Positions 1 to 9,599 of a DNA stretch of 64,000 nt are shown here, in pieces. The notes beneath the pieces were generated by a model. That model saw only the letters and a list, made by a program, of their open reading frames with translations. It had not been told where the DNA came from and searched no databases. The stretch's first letter is position 1. Each line of letters starts with the position of its first letter. Source of the DNA: Artemisia argyi (lineage: Eukaryota > Streptophyta > Magnoliopsida > Asterales > Asteraceae); the NCBI GenBank assembly GCA_030686995.1, contig CM060708.1, positions 255,982,044 through 256,046,043 of the forward strand, written 5' to 3'. The translations under genes were made by a program, and so were the position numbers.

Positions 1-1097
1 ACATAAGAATTTCTACAGGTCACTTCTGACGGCGTCATGAGTTTACTCTTGACGGCGTCACGTGTAAAAATCTTTAAATTTTACCGGTTTTGTTTTTCTA
101 ACGGAGTCTTAAAGTTTTTGTTGAATTATTCGTTTTATAATCTCCAGGAAATCTGCAAACATCATTCCACAATCATTATATCTTATTTTGTTTTCTAGGA
201 TTTATTAGTATATGTAGATTGCCGCCGATTTTATGCGAGGTTGCCTTGTCTGTTTTCTCAGGATTTACAGGTTATGTATGACAAGAAGATGATTATTTTT
301 CTGGAAGGGAAGCTTTGATTGTTCATTTTCTTGGAGGAAGATTTAACCTGGCCACCTTATTATCCATGTGAGGTTCGCCTTTAGATTTGATAGGAAAAGC
401 ATTTACTATTAGTGCTTATGAGTCTACCGGTAGCATTTAGATTCTAGAACTTGAGTTAGTGATGCATCCCGAGACCGCTAGTGAGACTACATTCGTGTAG
501 GATTTACAACATGATAAGAGGCATTAGGATCACCCTTATGTTAAACCCGTATTATAATTACTTGACCATTTAAGTCATATTACTTGGCTAGTTAAGTCAA
601 CTAATTTTTCCCATACCTTAGCGTTGTACTCATTTTTAGTACACGAAACCCCTAGTACACCCCTCCGAGCCTGTCTTTTCGTTTCTAACTTTAAGCATTT
701 TACTTAAAGGAAAAATTTGTTACACCCCACTTAAATGTACACCCAAATCGCCTTAGCCTTCCGTGTATGCACTCATCTTTAGTGCATTATTGTTATTTGT
801 TAAACACTAAGTTAACTATCTAATTGATTACATGGTTGCTAAGTCGAGTCATATCCTTGTACATATTGTTTTGGGACGATTGGGACTCATGGGTAAAGTA
901 CTTATTTATGGAGTAATGGGGAAGAACATCATATACTACCCCCGTATGTGCGTTAATCTTAAAAGTACTCCAAGTGTTTTAATTATCTTAATCCGAGTCA
1001 TTAGATTAGTTTATTGTAAAGTATGTAAAAATTCAAGTGTAAGGGGAATATTCATTCCCTATGATGTATTATTATGGATGGTAGGGTAAGAGTGTAT

Positions 1098-1141
<44 letters not shown>

Positions 1142-1646
1142 GGACTAGCATCCCTTTTCATTCTATGTTCATTTTATGTTTTTGCTATTTTTCATTTATT
1201 AGCTTAAGTCGAGTCTAGTCTTGGCTTAGCAACGCCATATTGTACATGTAATTAACCAAGATTATTAACTCACCACCAGTAAAGACTGCCTATATCCAAC
1301 AAAACCATGTATTTCATGTCCCTACACCTAACGTTACAACCCTTTAAAAGACCTCTTTGATAGTTTATCCTAGGTGCTTACGCCATGTGGTGGGGGTTTG
1401 ATCCTTTCCCAAGCCTGTGGTAATCTATTTTGTTATGACAGGTAGTCAGAATATCTTCCGTTTCTATATTGTAATTTATACTTTATTACACCCGAGAAAT
1501 GTGAGTATCTAAACACTATTTGTGAGGTGCTAGTATATGACCTCCGTGCTTGTCTTTGGTCTTTAGTGGAATGATTATTTGTTGTAATTACTTTTATATT
1601 AGTGTTAAATGACCCCTAACTTGTATTTTGATTAGAATAAAAGCGC

Positions 1647-1682
1647 ATTTGCTTGAGGACAAGCAAATCTCAAGTGTAAGGG
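1647..1682 (+). other. hairpin and polypurine-tract-like module before 3' LTR of element 1
   Basis: A perfect 9-bp stem (ATTTGCTTG/CAAGCAAAT) with loop AGGA spans 1647-1668. It is followed by AAGTGTAAGGG at 1672-1682, four bases before the LTR starts at 1687. The same arrangement precedes the 3' LTR of element 2, so this is the likely plus-strand primer region. That assignment is inferred from position and purine content. Confidence 0.6.
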
Positions 1683-1686
1683 TATA

Positions 1687-3114
1687 TGATGAGGCGAAAA
1701 ATAAACCACTTTTAGGGGGTCATTTAATCCCGGAATTGAATTTATTTGATCAAATATTGCCCTAAATCGTTCTTTTTGTGATTTTAGGTACTATGGGAGT
1801 GAAATCTGGAAAAGGAAGCAATTCAGACGTTTTTGGAGCATAAAAGTGAAGAAAACGTCAAAGACTTAATTTTCCATGCTGGAAACAGTATATGACTGCG
1901 TCAAGAAGGAAATCCTGACGGCGTCACGAGTAAAATCCATGACGACCCAGAAGAAACCTGAAGGCGTCACAACAAGAGCGTCAAGAGTTAAAATCATGAC
2001 GGCCTGCATAAGGTGTACACATGACGGCGTCAGATCCAGATCTAGGCAGTCCAAGGAACTATTTAGCGACGAGATGACAGCGTCAGACATTTGTTCTTGA
2101 CGCCGTCGTCACCTTCTAAAATCTATATATAGTTTTCTATTTTTCATTCATAGAGAGGAACTTGTGTAGAGAAACCCTAGGGCCGAACTTTGTAAATCCT
2201 AGCTCGTATTTTACAGTAAATTCAAGGGTTTTCACCCCTTGAATCCTTTCATGTGCTATTAAGATAAGTCTTCTCTTAATTCAATCAATATGTCTATGTG
2301 TTGGTTGTCTATATCTTGTGCTTGTCTTAATTTCAACATGCTAGGCTAGATCTATCTTGTGTTTGTTTAGATCTATTGAAACCTAGATGTTAATTATGTG
2401 TTGATTACTTGTTTATGGTTGTATTGGATGAATGATTTCAATGTTAGGCTTAAGAAAACTGGCAGATCTCCATTGTGTAACATGCTTGAACGTCTTAGGA
2501 AACATGAACCGATGTGTACTAGGTTTTATTGGTTGTATTTAATGCATGAGTAAATTCTAATGATCCCATGTTAGGAGCTTCTTAGCCGGCTCGACATAGG
2601 AGTGAAGTAGGCACTCATAGGATTGGGGAAGTAAGTACGCCACCCCATGAATGGTATTAAGGAATACAATCCGTCATCCACACAACTATAACAAGTAATT
2701 AACGTGTAAAAGATATCTAGGGAGTAGTGAAATCTAAGTAAACACATTTCTCCCACATATTGCTCACAACTCTAGTTTAATTTAGTTTAATTTCATTTTT
2801 TAGTATTTTATTTTGATTGCATCTTTAGTATTGGGTTAGTTGACTAGCAACTAATTCCGCCCAAATCCTTCAAACCCGAGATTTTAATTTGCTTTCTAAA
2901 AAATATAAAAAAAATACAAAAAGAATCATCCCTCATCTCTAGACCTAGTCTTTAGGTTTTCTAATCCTAGAGACACTATTCCTAGCTGAACGATCAAACC
3001 CCCGGTACTTGTCATTATACTATACTACATCGATTAGGTACACTTCCTAGTGGGGGTTGTAAGCTTCTCGAGATCCCTCGAGAGGTAAAGCCAGGTGCAA
3101 AACCCCACGCATCA
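1687..3114 (+). repeat. 3' LTR of Athila-like element 1 (1428 bp)
   Basis: It starts TGATGAGGCG and ends CATCA, aligning end to end with the LTRs at 3296-4703 and 9600-11008. U3 carries the same cluster of TGACG/CGTCA sites, followed by a TATATATA box at 2124-2131. It differs more from the two LTRs of element 2 than those differ from each other, which supports a separate insertion rather than a shared LTR. Confidence 0.88.
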
Positions 3115-3295
3115 ACCTTCGGGTAATAATATATGTGCATTTCCATAACCTTTTATTAGCTTTGCACTGCCCGAGATAGTACTCACATTTGATTCTTGTA
3201 TGTTTAAATGTGAGAAATATTTCTCCTTTTTGAGTATTGTGTGTGTGGTTGCACTATCCACTAGACATATGTCTTGATCATCAATAATAAGTTGT
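3115..3295 (-). pseudogene. copia protease fragment trapped between two Athila elements
   Basis: Read on the minus strand, this 181-bp piece encodes the retropepsin core of a Ty1/copia polyprotein, with CLVDSATTHTIL as the active-site region (D-S-A where D-S/T-G is usual), followed by a typical ISGSAKLIKGYG segment. It continues the copia gag found at 12291-11242: in the minus-strand order gag, then protease, the 7.7-kb element 2 insertion separates the two. It is bounded on the left by the LTR end at 3114 and on the right by the GTTGT target site of element 2. The open frame runs into LTR sequence on both sides and has no function of its own. Confidence 0.75.
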
Positions 3296-4703
3296 TGATG
3301 AGGCGAAAAATGAACCACTTTTTGGGGGTCATTTAAGCCCGGAATTGAATTTATTTGATCATATATTACCCTAAATCGTTCCTTTTGTGATTTTAGGTAC
3401 TTTGGGAGTGAAATCTGGAAAAGGAAGCAATTCGGACGTTTTTGGAGCATAAAAGTGAAGAAAACGCCAAAGACTTAATTTTTCATGCTGGAAACAGTGT
3501 GTGACGGCGTCAAGAGGGCAATCCTGACGGTGTCAAGAGTAAAATCCATGACGACCCAGTACAAACATGAAGGCGTCACAAGAAGAGCATCAAGAGTTAA
3601 ATGTGTGACGGCCTGCAAAAGAGGACTACATGACGGCGTCAGATGTAGATCTAGGCAGTCCGAGGATTTATTTGGCGGCGAGATGACAGCGTCAGACATA
3701 TGTTCTTGACGTCGTCACCCTCTAAAATCTATATATAGTTTTCTAATTTTATTCATTGAGGAGGAACTTGTGTGGAGAAACCCTAGGGCCGAACCTTGTA
3801 CGAATTTTACAGCTTTTCAAGGGTTTTCAACCCTTGAATCCTTACATGTGCTATTGAGATAAGTCTTCTCTTAATTCAATCAATATGTCTATGTGTTGGT
3901 TGTCTATATCTTGAGCTTGTCTCGATTTCAACATGCTAGGCTAGATTTATCTTGTGTTTGCTTAGATCTAATGAAACCTAGATGTTAATTATGTGTTGAT
4001 TACTTGTTTATGGTTGTATTGGATGAATGATTTCAATGTTAGGCTTAAGAAAACTGGCAGATCTCCATTGTGTAACATGCTTGAACGTCTTAGGAAACAT
4101 GAACCGATGTGTACTAGGTTTTATTGGTTGTATTTAATGCATGAGTAAATTCTAATGATCCCATGTTAGGAGCTTCTTGCAGGCTCGACATAGGAGTGAA
4201 GTAGGCACTCATAGAATTGGGGAAGTAAGTACGCCACCCCATGAATGGTATTAAGGAATACAATCCGTCATCCACGCAACTATAACAAGTAATTAACGTG
4301 TAAAAGATATCTAGGGAGTAGTGAAATCTAAGTAAACACATTTTTCCCACATATTGCTCACAACCTTAGTTTAATATAGTTTATTTTCATTTTTATTATT
4401 TAATTTTGATTGCATCTTAGTATTGGGTTAGTTGACTAGCAACTAATTCCGCTCAAATCCTTCAAACCCGAGATTTTAATTTGCTTTCTAAAAAAATATA
4501 AAAATACAAAAAGAATCATCCCTCATCTTTAGATCTAGTATTTAGGTTTTCTAATCCTAGAGACACTATTCCTAGCTGAACGATCAATCCCTCGGTACTT
4601 GTCATTATACTATACTACATCGATCAGGTACACTGCCTGGTGGGGGTTGTAAGCTTCTCAAGATCCCTTGAGAGGTAAAGCCTGGTGCAATTCCCACACA
4701 TCA
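3296..4703 (+). repeat. 5' LTR of Athila-like element 2 (1408 bp)
   Basis: It runs from TGATGAGGCG to CACATCA. It carries U3 with the TGACG-type array, a TATA box at 3730-3737 and probably R/U5 downstream. It is immediately preceded by target duplication GTTGT (3291-3295) and followed six bases later by the primer-binding site. Confidence 0.92.
3504..3737 (+). promoter_or_regulatory. LTR promoter: TGACGSCGTCA array plus TATA box
   Basis: The stretch carries repeated TGACG and CGTCA half sites, several as the near-palindrome TGACGGCGTCA. It ends in a clear TATATATA at 3730-3737. TGACG is the known core of plant as-1/TGA-type bZIP sites. That these sites bind such factors here is inference from motif density and position. 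The same layout recurs in the LTRs at 1890-2131 and 9806-10041. Confidence 0.6.
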
Positions 4704-4709
4704 AGTTTT

Positions 4710-4727
4710 TGGCGCCGTTTCCGGGGA
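4710..4727 (+). other. primer-binding site, tRNA-Asp type
   Basis: TGGCGCCGTTTCCGGGGA is complementary, with one mismatch, to the 3' end of plant tRNA-Asp(GUC) including CCA. It starts seven bases after the 5' LTR end. Use of tRNA-Asp is typical of the Athila group of Ty3/gypsy elements. Confidence 0.85.
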
Positions 4728-4873
4728 ATAGTTATTGTCTAGGTTAGAATCTCTTTTTATTAGGTCTACTTGCTAGATTCCTTCCTAGTAAGATTTTATT
4801 TTTATTTTTAGGTTCTCTTTAGTCTATCTTATTTCTTTGTGTTTTTGTTCGTAACTCTTCACCACCCGACATC

Positions 4874-6967
4874 ATGGACGATGAGAACATCTTTGAACCC
4901 GTCATCCCACCACAACAAAACCCACCACTAGAACCTCTTATGCCCCGAACCTTAGGAGAGTATTCCCGACCTAGCCACCAAGGCTACCGAAACACCATTG
5001 AGCTCACCGGAGCCAATGTGACCCCCTTGCGATCCGACACCATCCGGTTGGTGCAAAGCGGATGTGCATTCCATGGACTTCGTTCCGAAGATCCAAATCA
5101 ACATCTCAAGGACTTCCTAAAAACCATCGATTCCATAGACCTAGATGTTGCAACTAGAGAGACAACCCGATTACGCCTATTCCAATTCTCTCTACGTGAT
5201 CAAGCTAGTCAATGGCTTGAGTGTTTACCCGCGGGATCCATCACCACATGGGATGATCTCACCACTCGTTTCCTTGCTCAATTTTTCCTGCCGGGGAGAA
5301 CTACTAAGCTTAGAAATGACATCTTGATGTTCCAACAACGTCAAAATGAAACTCTCTATGAAGCATGGACTCGTTTCAAGGACTTACTCCAAAAAGTCCC
5401 TCATCATGGCATAGATCTTTGGCTCCAAGTCCAAATCTTCTATGACCATATCGATCTCTCCACGAGGCGAGCCATTGACCAATCGGCCGGTGGTAAGCTA
5501 CGTTATCTAAGTGCGGAACAATCATGGGAACTCATAGAAGATCTTGCTCTCTATGACAACGAAAGTTGGAACGATCCCCGTGATTTGAACAAAACGGTCA
5601 AGGCAATATCTTTGCCTTCGAACAACTCTAGCACTCCCGACCGTAGGATCATGGAACTTGAGGACCAAGTCAAGTTTCTCATGAAATCTTACGAAGCTCC
5701 TAAGCCTTCAAGCCAAGTGAACAAAATCACTTCTTCATGCGAATTATGTAGTGGTCCCCATGACACTCGTGATTGTGTGGAACTCCCCGGAACAGCTTTT
5801 ACGGACTACGCATCCTCGCGTACCGACGAAGCGGGAGATAAGTGGTACACTTTCAAACCAGAGCCAAACCCATACGGTGATTCCTACAACCCCTCTTGGA
5901 AAAATCACCCAAACCTTAGGTGGAAACAAAATCAAGCCAATTTTTCCAATCCGCCTAATCGTTACCAACCAAACGGTCCACCCTCCAACCGTACTTTCAA
6001 CACCAATCCTTCTAACAACTATGGTAGTACCAACAATATTGAAGGATTGATGTCTAAGTTCATGGCATCTCAAGAAGCTCGCATAGCTAGGTTCGAAACC
6101 GAATTCAACCAACAACAAACGGAGATGACCAACAAGATAGACAACTTGTTGAAAGCCCTCAACAACCATGCGTTAACCACACCTAGGAAGGACACTAGGG
6201 ACACCAATAACGGAATCCAAATTAAGGACCCCTCATCATCCAAACATGTCCACTTTGTCAATGTTGTCACCATTAAGCCAATAGATAAGGAGATAGAAGA
6301 AAGTGACAAGGATGAAGTTGAAGTAGAAACCGAGACTAGAGATGACAGTAGGGAAGTTGAGGTTAATAAGGGAGAGGAGTTAGAGGAAGTAGAAACTATA
6401 GAGAAGCACTTTGATAAGTTGCCCACCAAGGAAGAACGGGAATACCATAAGGATTTATTTGATAGTCCCGAGAGACCATATATCCTTGGCACACCCCTTA
6501 TCAAAATGGGAGACCCCTCTAACATCAACATACCATGCAACATCGGGCATATGCATATATGGAAAGCTTACATCGATCCTAAATCTCCTATAAACATCAT
6601 GACTAGGACTTATTACAATTGGATGATGAAGAAACAACTTGATTTTAGGATGATGCCCAATAAAAATTTGATAAGTAATTTTGTGGGAAGAGTGAAAGGA
6701 TTGCATGTGATTATAGGTAATTTCACTTATGAGATCGATTTTATGATAGTGGAAGACACTCGTCCGGTGATAGATGATTGCCTAAGCCAAATAATATTCG
6801 GAAAACCATTTGTTGAGGCCACTAGGATGAGTTATGATCCGACTTTAGGGATAGTTAGATTCAAGGAAGAGAATGATGAGATTGCCTACCAAATGCCTTA
6901 CAAAATTGAGCAATACCGCCTTCTCTCTAATATAGAAAAGGAACACAAGCAAGCGGCTTTATTATAG
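4874..6967 (+). CDS. Athila-like gag with protease-like C-terminus
   Basis: A 697-residue gag polyprotein. Residues about 60-200 form the retrotransposon gag (capsid-like) domain, with the family hallmarks FHGLRSEDPN, LRLFQFSLRDQASQWL and GSITTWDDLTTRFLAQFF. A compact zinc-knuckle-like motif, CELCSGPHDTRDC, lies near residues 289-301, with spacing C-x2-C-x3-H-x4-C. An Asn/Pro-rich linker, a coiled-coil-like stretch and a Glu/Asp-rich segment (about 470-512) follow. Residues about 536-662 look like a retropepsin fold, but the usual D-S/T-G is replaced by D-P-K in AYIDPKSPINIM, so peptidase activity is doubtful. The ATG at 4874 lies about 150 bases after the primer site and is the first suitable start. 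The frame appears broken at its end: see 6957-7112. The protein would package element RNA in cytoplasmic particles; no pol follows. Confidence 0.88.
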   Translation: MDDENIFEPVIPPQQNPPLEPLMPRTLGEYSRPSHQGYRNTIELTGANVTPLRSDTIRLVQSGCAFHGLRSEDPNQHLKDFLKTIDSIDLDVATRETTRLRLFQFSLRDQASQWLECLPAGSITTWDDLTTRFLAQFFLPGRTTKLRNDILMFQQRQNETLYEAWTRFKDLLQKVPHHGIDLWLQVQIFYDHIDLSTRRAIDQSAGGKLRYLSAEQSWELIEDLALYDNESWNDPRDLNKTVKAISLPSNNSSTPDRRIMELEDQVKFLMKSYEAPKPSSQVNKITSSCELCSGPHDTRDCVELPGTAFTDYASSRTDEAGDKWYTFKPEPNPYGDSYNPSWKNHPNLRWKQNQANFSNPPNRYQPNGPPSNRTFNTNPSNNYGSTNNIEGLMSKFMASQEARIARFETEFNQQQTEMTNKIDNLLKALNNHALTTPRKDTRDTNNGIQIKDPSSSKHVHFVNVVTIKPIDKEIEESDKDEVEVETETRDDSREVEVNKGEELEEVETIEKHFDKLPTKEEREYHKDLFDSPERPYILGTPLIKMGDPSNINIPCNIGHMHIWKAYIDPKSPINIMTRTYYNWMMKKQLDFRMMPNKNLISNFVGRVKGLHVIIGNFTYEIDFMIVEDTRPVIDDCLSQIIFGKPFVEATRMSYDPTLGIVRFKEENDEIAYQMPYKIEQYRLLSNIEKEHKQAALL

Positions 6968-7112
6968 GAATGATGAGGATAGACGTAGAGGAGTAGAGTA
7001 TGTGAAGAATAGGATGCTTGGTTTCTACAAAGAATGCTTGCAACTAGGTCCGGAATACAAAACTGGTTTAGAAGACGACCTAGAGAGTGAAACCAACGAT
7101 GAGGTCACGTAG
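6957..7112 (+). pseudogene. frame-shifted C-terminal tail of the gag/protease-like ORF
   Basis: Just beyond the gag stop, another frame (codon starts shifted by one) encodes a charged tail containing RRRGVEYVKNRMLGFYKEC and LGPEY, ending at TAG 7110-7112. From memory of related Asteraceae gag proteins, this tail normally continues the same polypeptide after EQYRLLSNIEKEH. A single-base indel near 6955-6965 therefore probably truncated the protein by about 50 residues. The family comparison is from memory. Confidence 0.55.
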
Positions 7113-7960
7113 TAATCCATGACCTTGAGTCTAGCTACAAGACTCGTAAATAAAGAAAAGCGCTTCTTGGGAGGCAACCCATGTTTTATGTGATTTTATT
7201 TTGTTTGTTTGTTATTTGCTTCCGTATGCATGCTTTATTTTTATTGTTGGTAGATCATGTTTCTAAACTAAAAAGTGGAAATAATTTACTTTGTTGTTTT
7301 GGCCTAGTCTTAACTTCACCCAAAGGTATTTTTGCAAAAGATAAGTGTAAGGGGAAACCCCAAATATGTTTTTAAGAAACAAACCGATCATGATTCTCCA
7401 CAATATTAAGTGAACATGTATATTCGTATTTGTTAGAGTCAAATGCTTGTATCAAGTCATAATGAAGTTTTGCAGGATTTTCCAGGAAGTAGGACCAAGT
7501 TTTTCCAGAAATTTTCCGGAAACTTAACATAAGAATTTCTACAGGTCACTTCTGACGGCGTCATGAGTTTACTCTTGACGGCGTCATGTGTAAAAATCTG
7601 GAAATTTTACCAGTTCTGTTTTTCTAACGGAGTTTTAAAGTTTTTGTTGAATTATTCGTTTTATAATCTCCAGGAAATCTGCAAACTTCATTCCACAAGC
7701 ATTATATCTTATTTTGTTTTCTAGGATTTAGTAACTTATGTAGATTGCCGCCGATTTTATGCGAGGTTGCCTTGTCTGTTTTCTCAGGATTTACAGGTTA
7801 TGTATGACAAGAAGATGATTATTATTCTGGAAGGGAAGCTTTGATTGTTCATTTTCTTGGAGGAAGATCTAACCTGGCCGCCTTATTATCCATACCGAGC
7901 GAATCAGGGGAGTATTTGATTTCATTTGTTTTACTTATTTCACTTTTACATTCTTTACTT

Positions 7961-7998
7961 GAACATTGGGGACAATGTTCATCTTAAGTGTAAGGGGA
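7961..7998 (+). other. internal hairpin plus polypurine-tract-like module
   Basis: A perfect 8-bp stem (GAACATTG/CAATGTTC) with loop GGGA spans 7961-7980. It is followed by AAGTGTAAGGGGAGGG beginning at 7986. It duplicates in architecture the module just before the 3' LTR and may be a second (central) polypurine tract. The function is inferred. Confidence 0.55.
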
Positions 7999-8964
7999 GG
8001 GTAAAATGATGATACCTTACAGATACACTTTCGCTTGAGTTTGTTTGTTTGATAGTAGATGTGTAATAAAACTATGAGAAATACTTGTTAGTGCAATTTT
8101 AGCGCCAAATTTAAAATTTTTACAACATTTAGGAGTGAAACTTTAGCCATAGCAAGCGTCTCATGGGTAGGAGATTGTATGACTAGCACATAACCGTACC
8201 ATTCAGAAAAATTTTCCACCCAAATATGTGAGGTTCGCCTTTAGATTTGATAGGAAAAGCATTTACTATTAGTGCTTATGAGTGTACCGGTAGCATTTAG
8301 ATTCTAGAACTTGCGTTAGTGATGCATCCCAAAACTGCTAGTGAGACTACATTCGTGTGGTAGGATTTACTACATGACAAGAGGCATTAGGATCACCCTT
8401 GTGTTAAACCCGTATCATAATTACTTGACCATTTAAGTCATATTACTTGGCTAGTTAAGTCAACTAATTTTTCCCACAACCTAGCGTTGTACTCATTTTT
8501 AGTACACGAAACCCCTAGTACACCCCTCCGAGCCTATCTTTTCGTTTCTAACTTTAATCATTTTACTTAAAGGAAGAATTTGTTACACCCCACTTAAATG
8601 TACACCCAAATCGCCTTAGCCTTCCGTGTATGCACTCATTTTTAATGCATTATTGTTATTTTTTTAAACCCTTAGTTAATTATCTAATTGATTACATGGT
8701 TGCTAAGTCGAGTCATATCCTTGTACATATTGTTTTAGGACGATTGGGACTCATGGGTAAAGTACTTATTTTATGGAGTAATGGGGAAGAACATCATTTA
8801 TTACCCCCATATGTACGTTAATCTTACAAGTACTCCAAGTGTTTTGATTTTCTTAATTCGAGTCGTTATATTAGTTTATTGTAAAGTATGTAAAAATTCA
8901 AGTGTAAGGGGAATTTCCATTCCCTATGATGTATTATTTTGGATGGTAGGGTAAGAGTGTATGC

Positions 8965-9048
8965 AAAAAAAAAAAAAAAAAAAGAAGAAAAAAAAAAGAA
9001 GAAAAATTAAGAAAAAAAAAAAAAAAATAGAAAAAGAAAAGAGAAAAA
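8965..9048 (+). repeat. A/AAG-rich low-complexity tract
   Basis: Long runs of A broken by G and a few T, corresponding to the pure A run at 1100-1140 in element 1. It expands and contracts between copies and has no other visible content. Confidence 0.85.
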
Positions 9049-9559
9049 CATACGGACTACCATCCCGTTTTATTCTATGTTTATTTTATGTTTTTGTTAT
9101 TTTTCATTTATTAGCTTAAGTCGAGTCTAGTCTTGGCTTAGCAACGCCATATTGTATATGTAATTAACCAAAATTGTTAACTCGCCACCAGTAAAGACTG
9201 TCTATATCCAACAAAACCGTGTATTTCATATCCCTACACCTAACGTTACAACCCTTTAAAAGACCTCTTTGATCGTTTATCCTAGGTGCTTACGCCATGT
9301 GGTGGAGGTTTGATCCTTTCCCAAGCCTATGGTAATCTATTTTGCTATGACAGGTAGTGAAAGATATCTTCCGTTTCCATATTGTAATTTGTACTTTATT
9401 ACACCCGAGAGATGTGAGTATCTAAACACTATTTGTGCGGTGCTAGTGTATGACCTCCGTGCTTGTCTTTGGTCTTTAGTGGAACGATTATTTGTTGTAA
9501 TTACTTTCATATTAGTGTTAAATGACCCCTAACTTGTATTTTGATTAGAATAAAAGCGC

Positions 9560-9599
9560 ATTTGCTTGAGGACAAGCAAATCTCAAGTGTAAGGGTATA
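9560..9599 (+). other. terminal hairpin and polypurine-tract-like module of element 2
   Basis: Stem ATTTGCTTG/CAAGCAAAT with loop AGGA at 9560-9581, then AAGTGTAAGGG at 9585-9595, four bases before the 3' LTR. This is the expected place for the plus-strand primer. It is identical in structure to 1647-1682. Confidence 0.65.

Larger units (their letters stand above)
1..3114 (+). mobile_element. Athila-like Ty3/gypsy element 1, 3' part (cut by window start)
   Basis: Bases 1-1686 match the non-coding tail of the complete element at about 7528-9599, and 1687-3114 is an LTR like those at 3296 and 9600, so this is the 3' end of a second member of the same family. Relative to element 2 it lacks about 334 bp (7894-8227), joined at a two-base AT microhomology near 366. 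It has a run of about 41 A at 1100-1140 where element 2 has an A/AAG-rich tract. No coding sequence is present here. The right LTR end (..CATCA at 3114) abuts copia protease sequence. The expected target duplication partner lies left of the window, so its TSD cannot be checked; the first five flanking bases are ACCTT. Confidence 0.85.
7113..9559 (+). other. non-coding tail of element 2 in place of pol
   Basis: About 2.4 kb without any supportable ORF lies where pol would be expected. It contains a short TTGGG..CCCA hairpin motif at 7167-7181 (TTGGGAGGCAACCCA, common in Athila/Tat elements). It also has three AAGTGTAAGGGGA motifs (7343-7355, 7986-7998, 8900-8912), a copy of the TGACGGCGTCA pair near 7554-7585, and an A/AAG-rich tract at 8965-9048. 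Small ORFs here are random. Confidence 0.7.

Noticed and set aside
1866..2100. Overlapping 74-codon ORFs on both strands in the LTR U3 (also at 3475-3709 and 9779-10013)
   Set aside because: They arise from the regularly spaced TGACGGCGTCA repeats, differ between LTR copies and contain no known domain.
5744..6169. 141-codon minus-strand ORF inside gag, and other ORFs overlapping gag
   Set aside because: Shadow of the gag reading frame; no motif, and gag explains the region.
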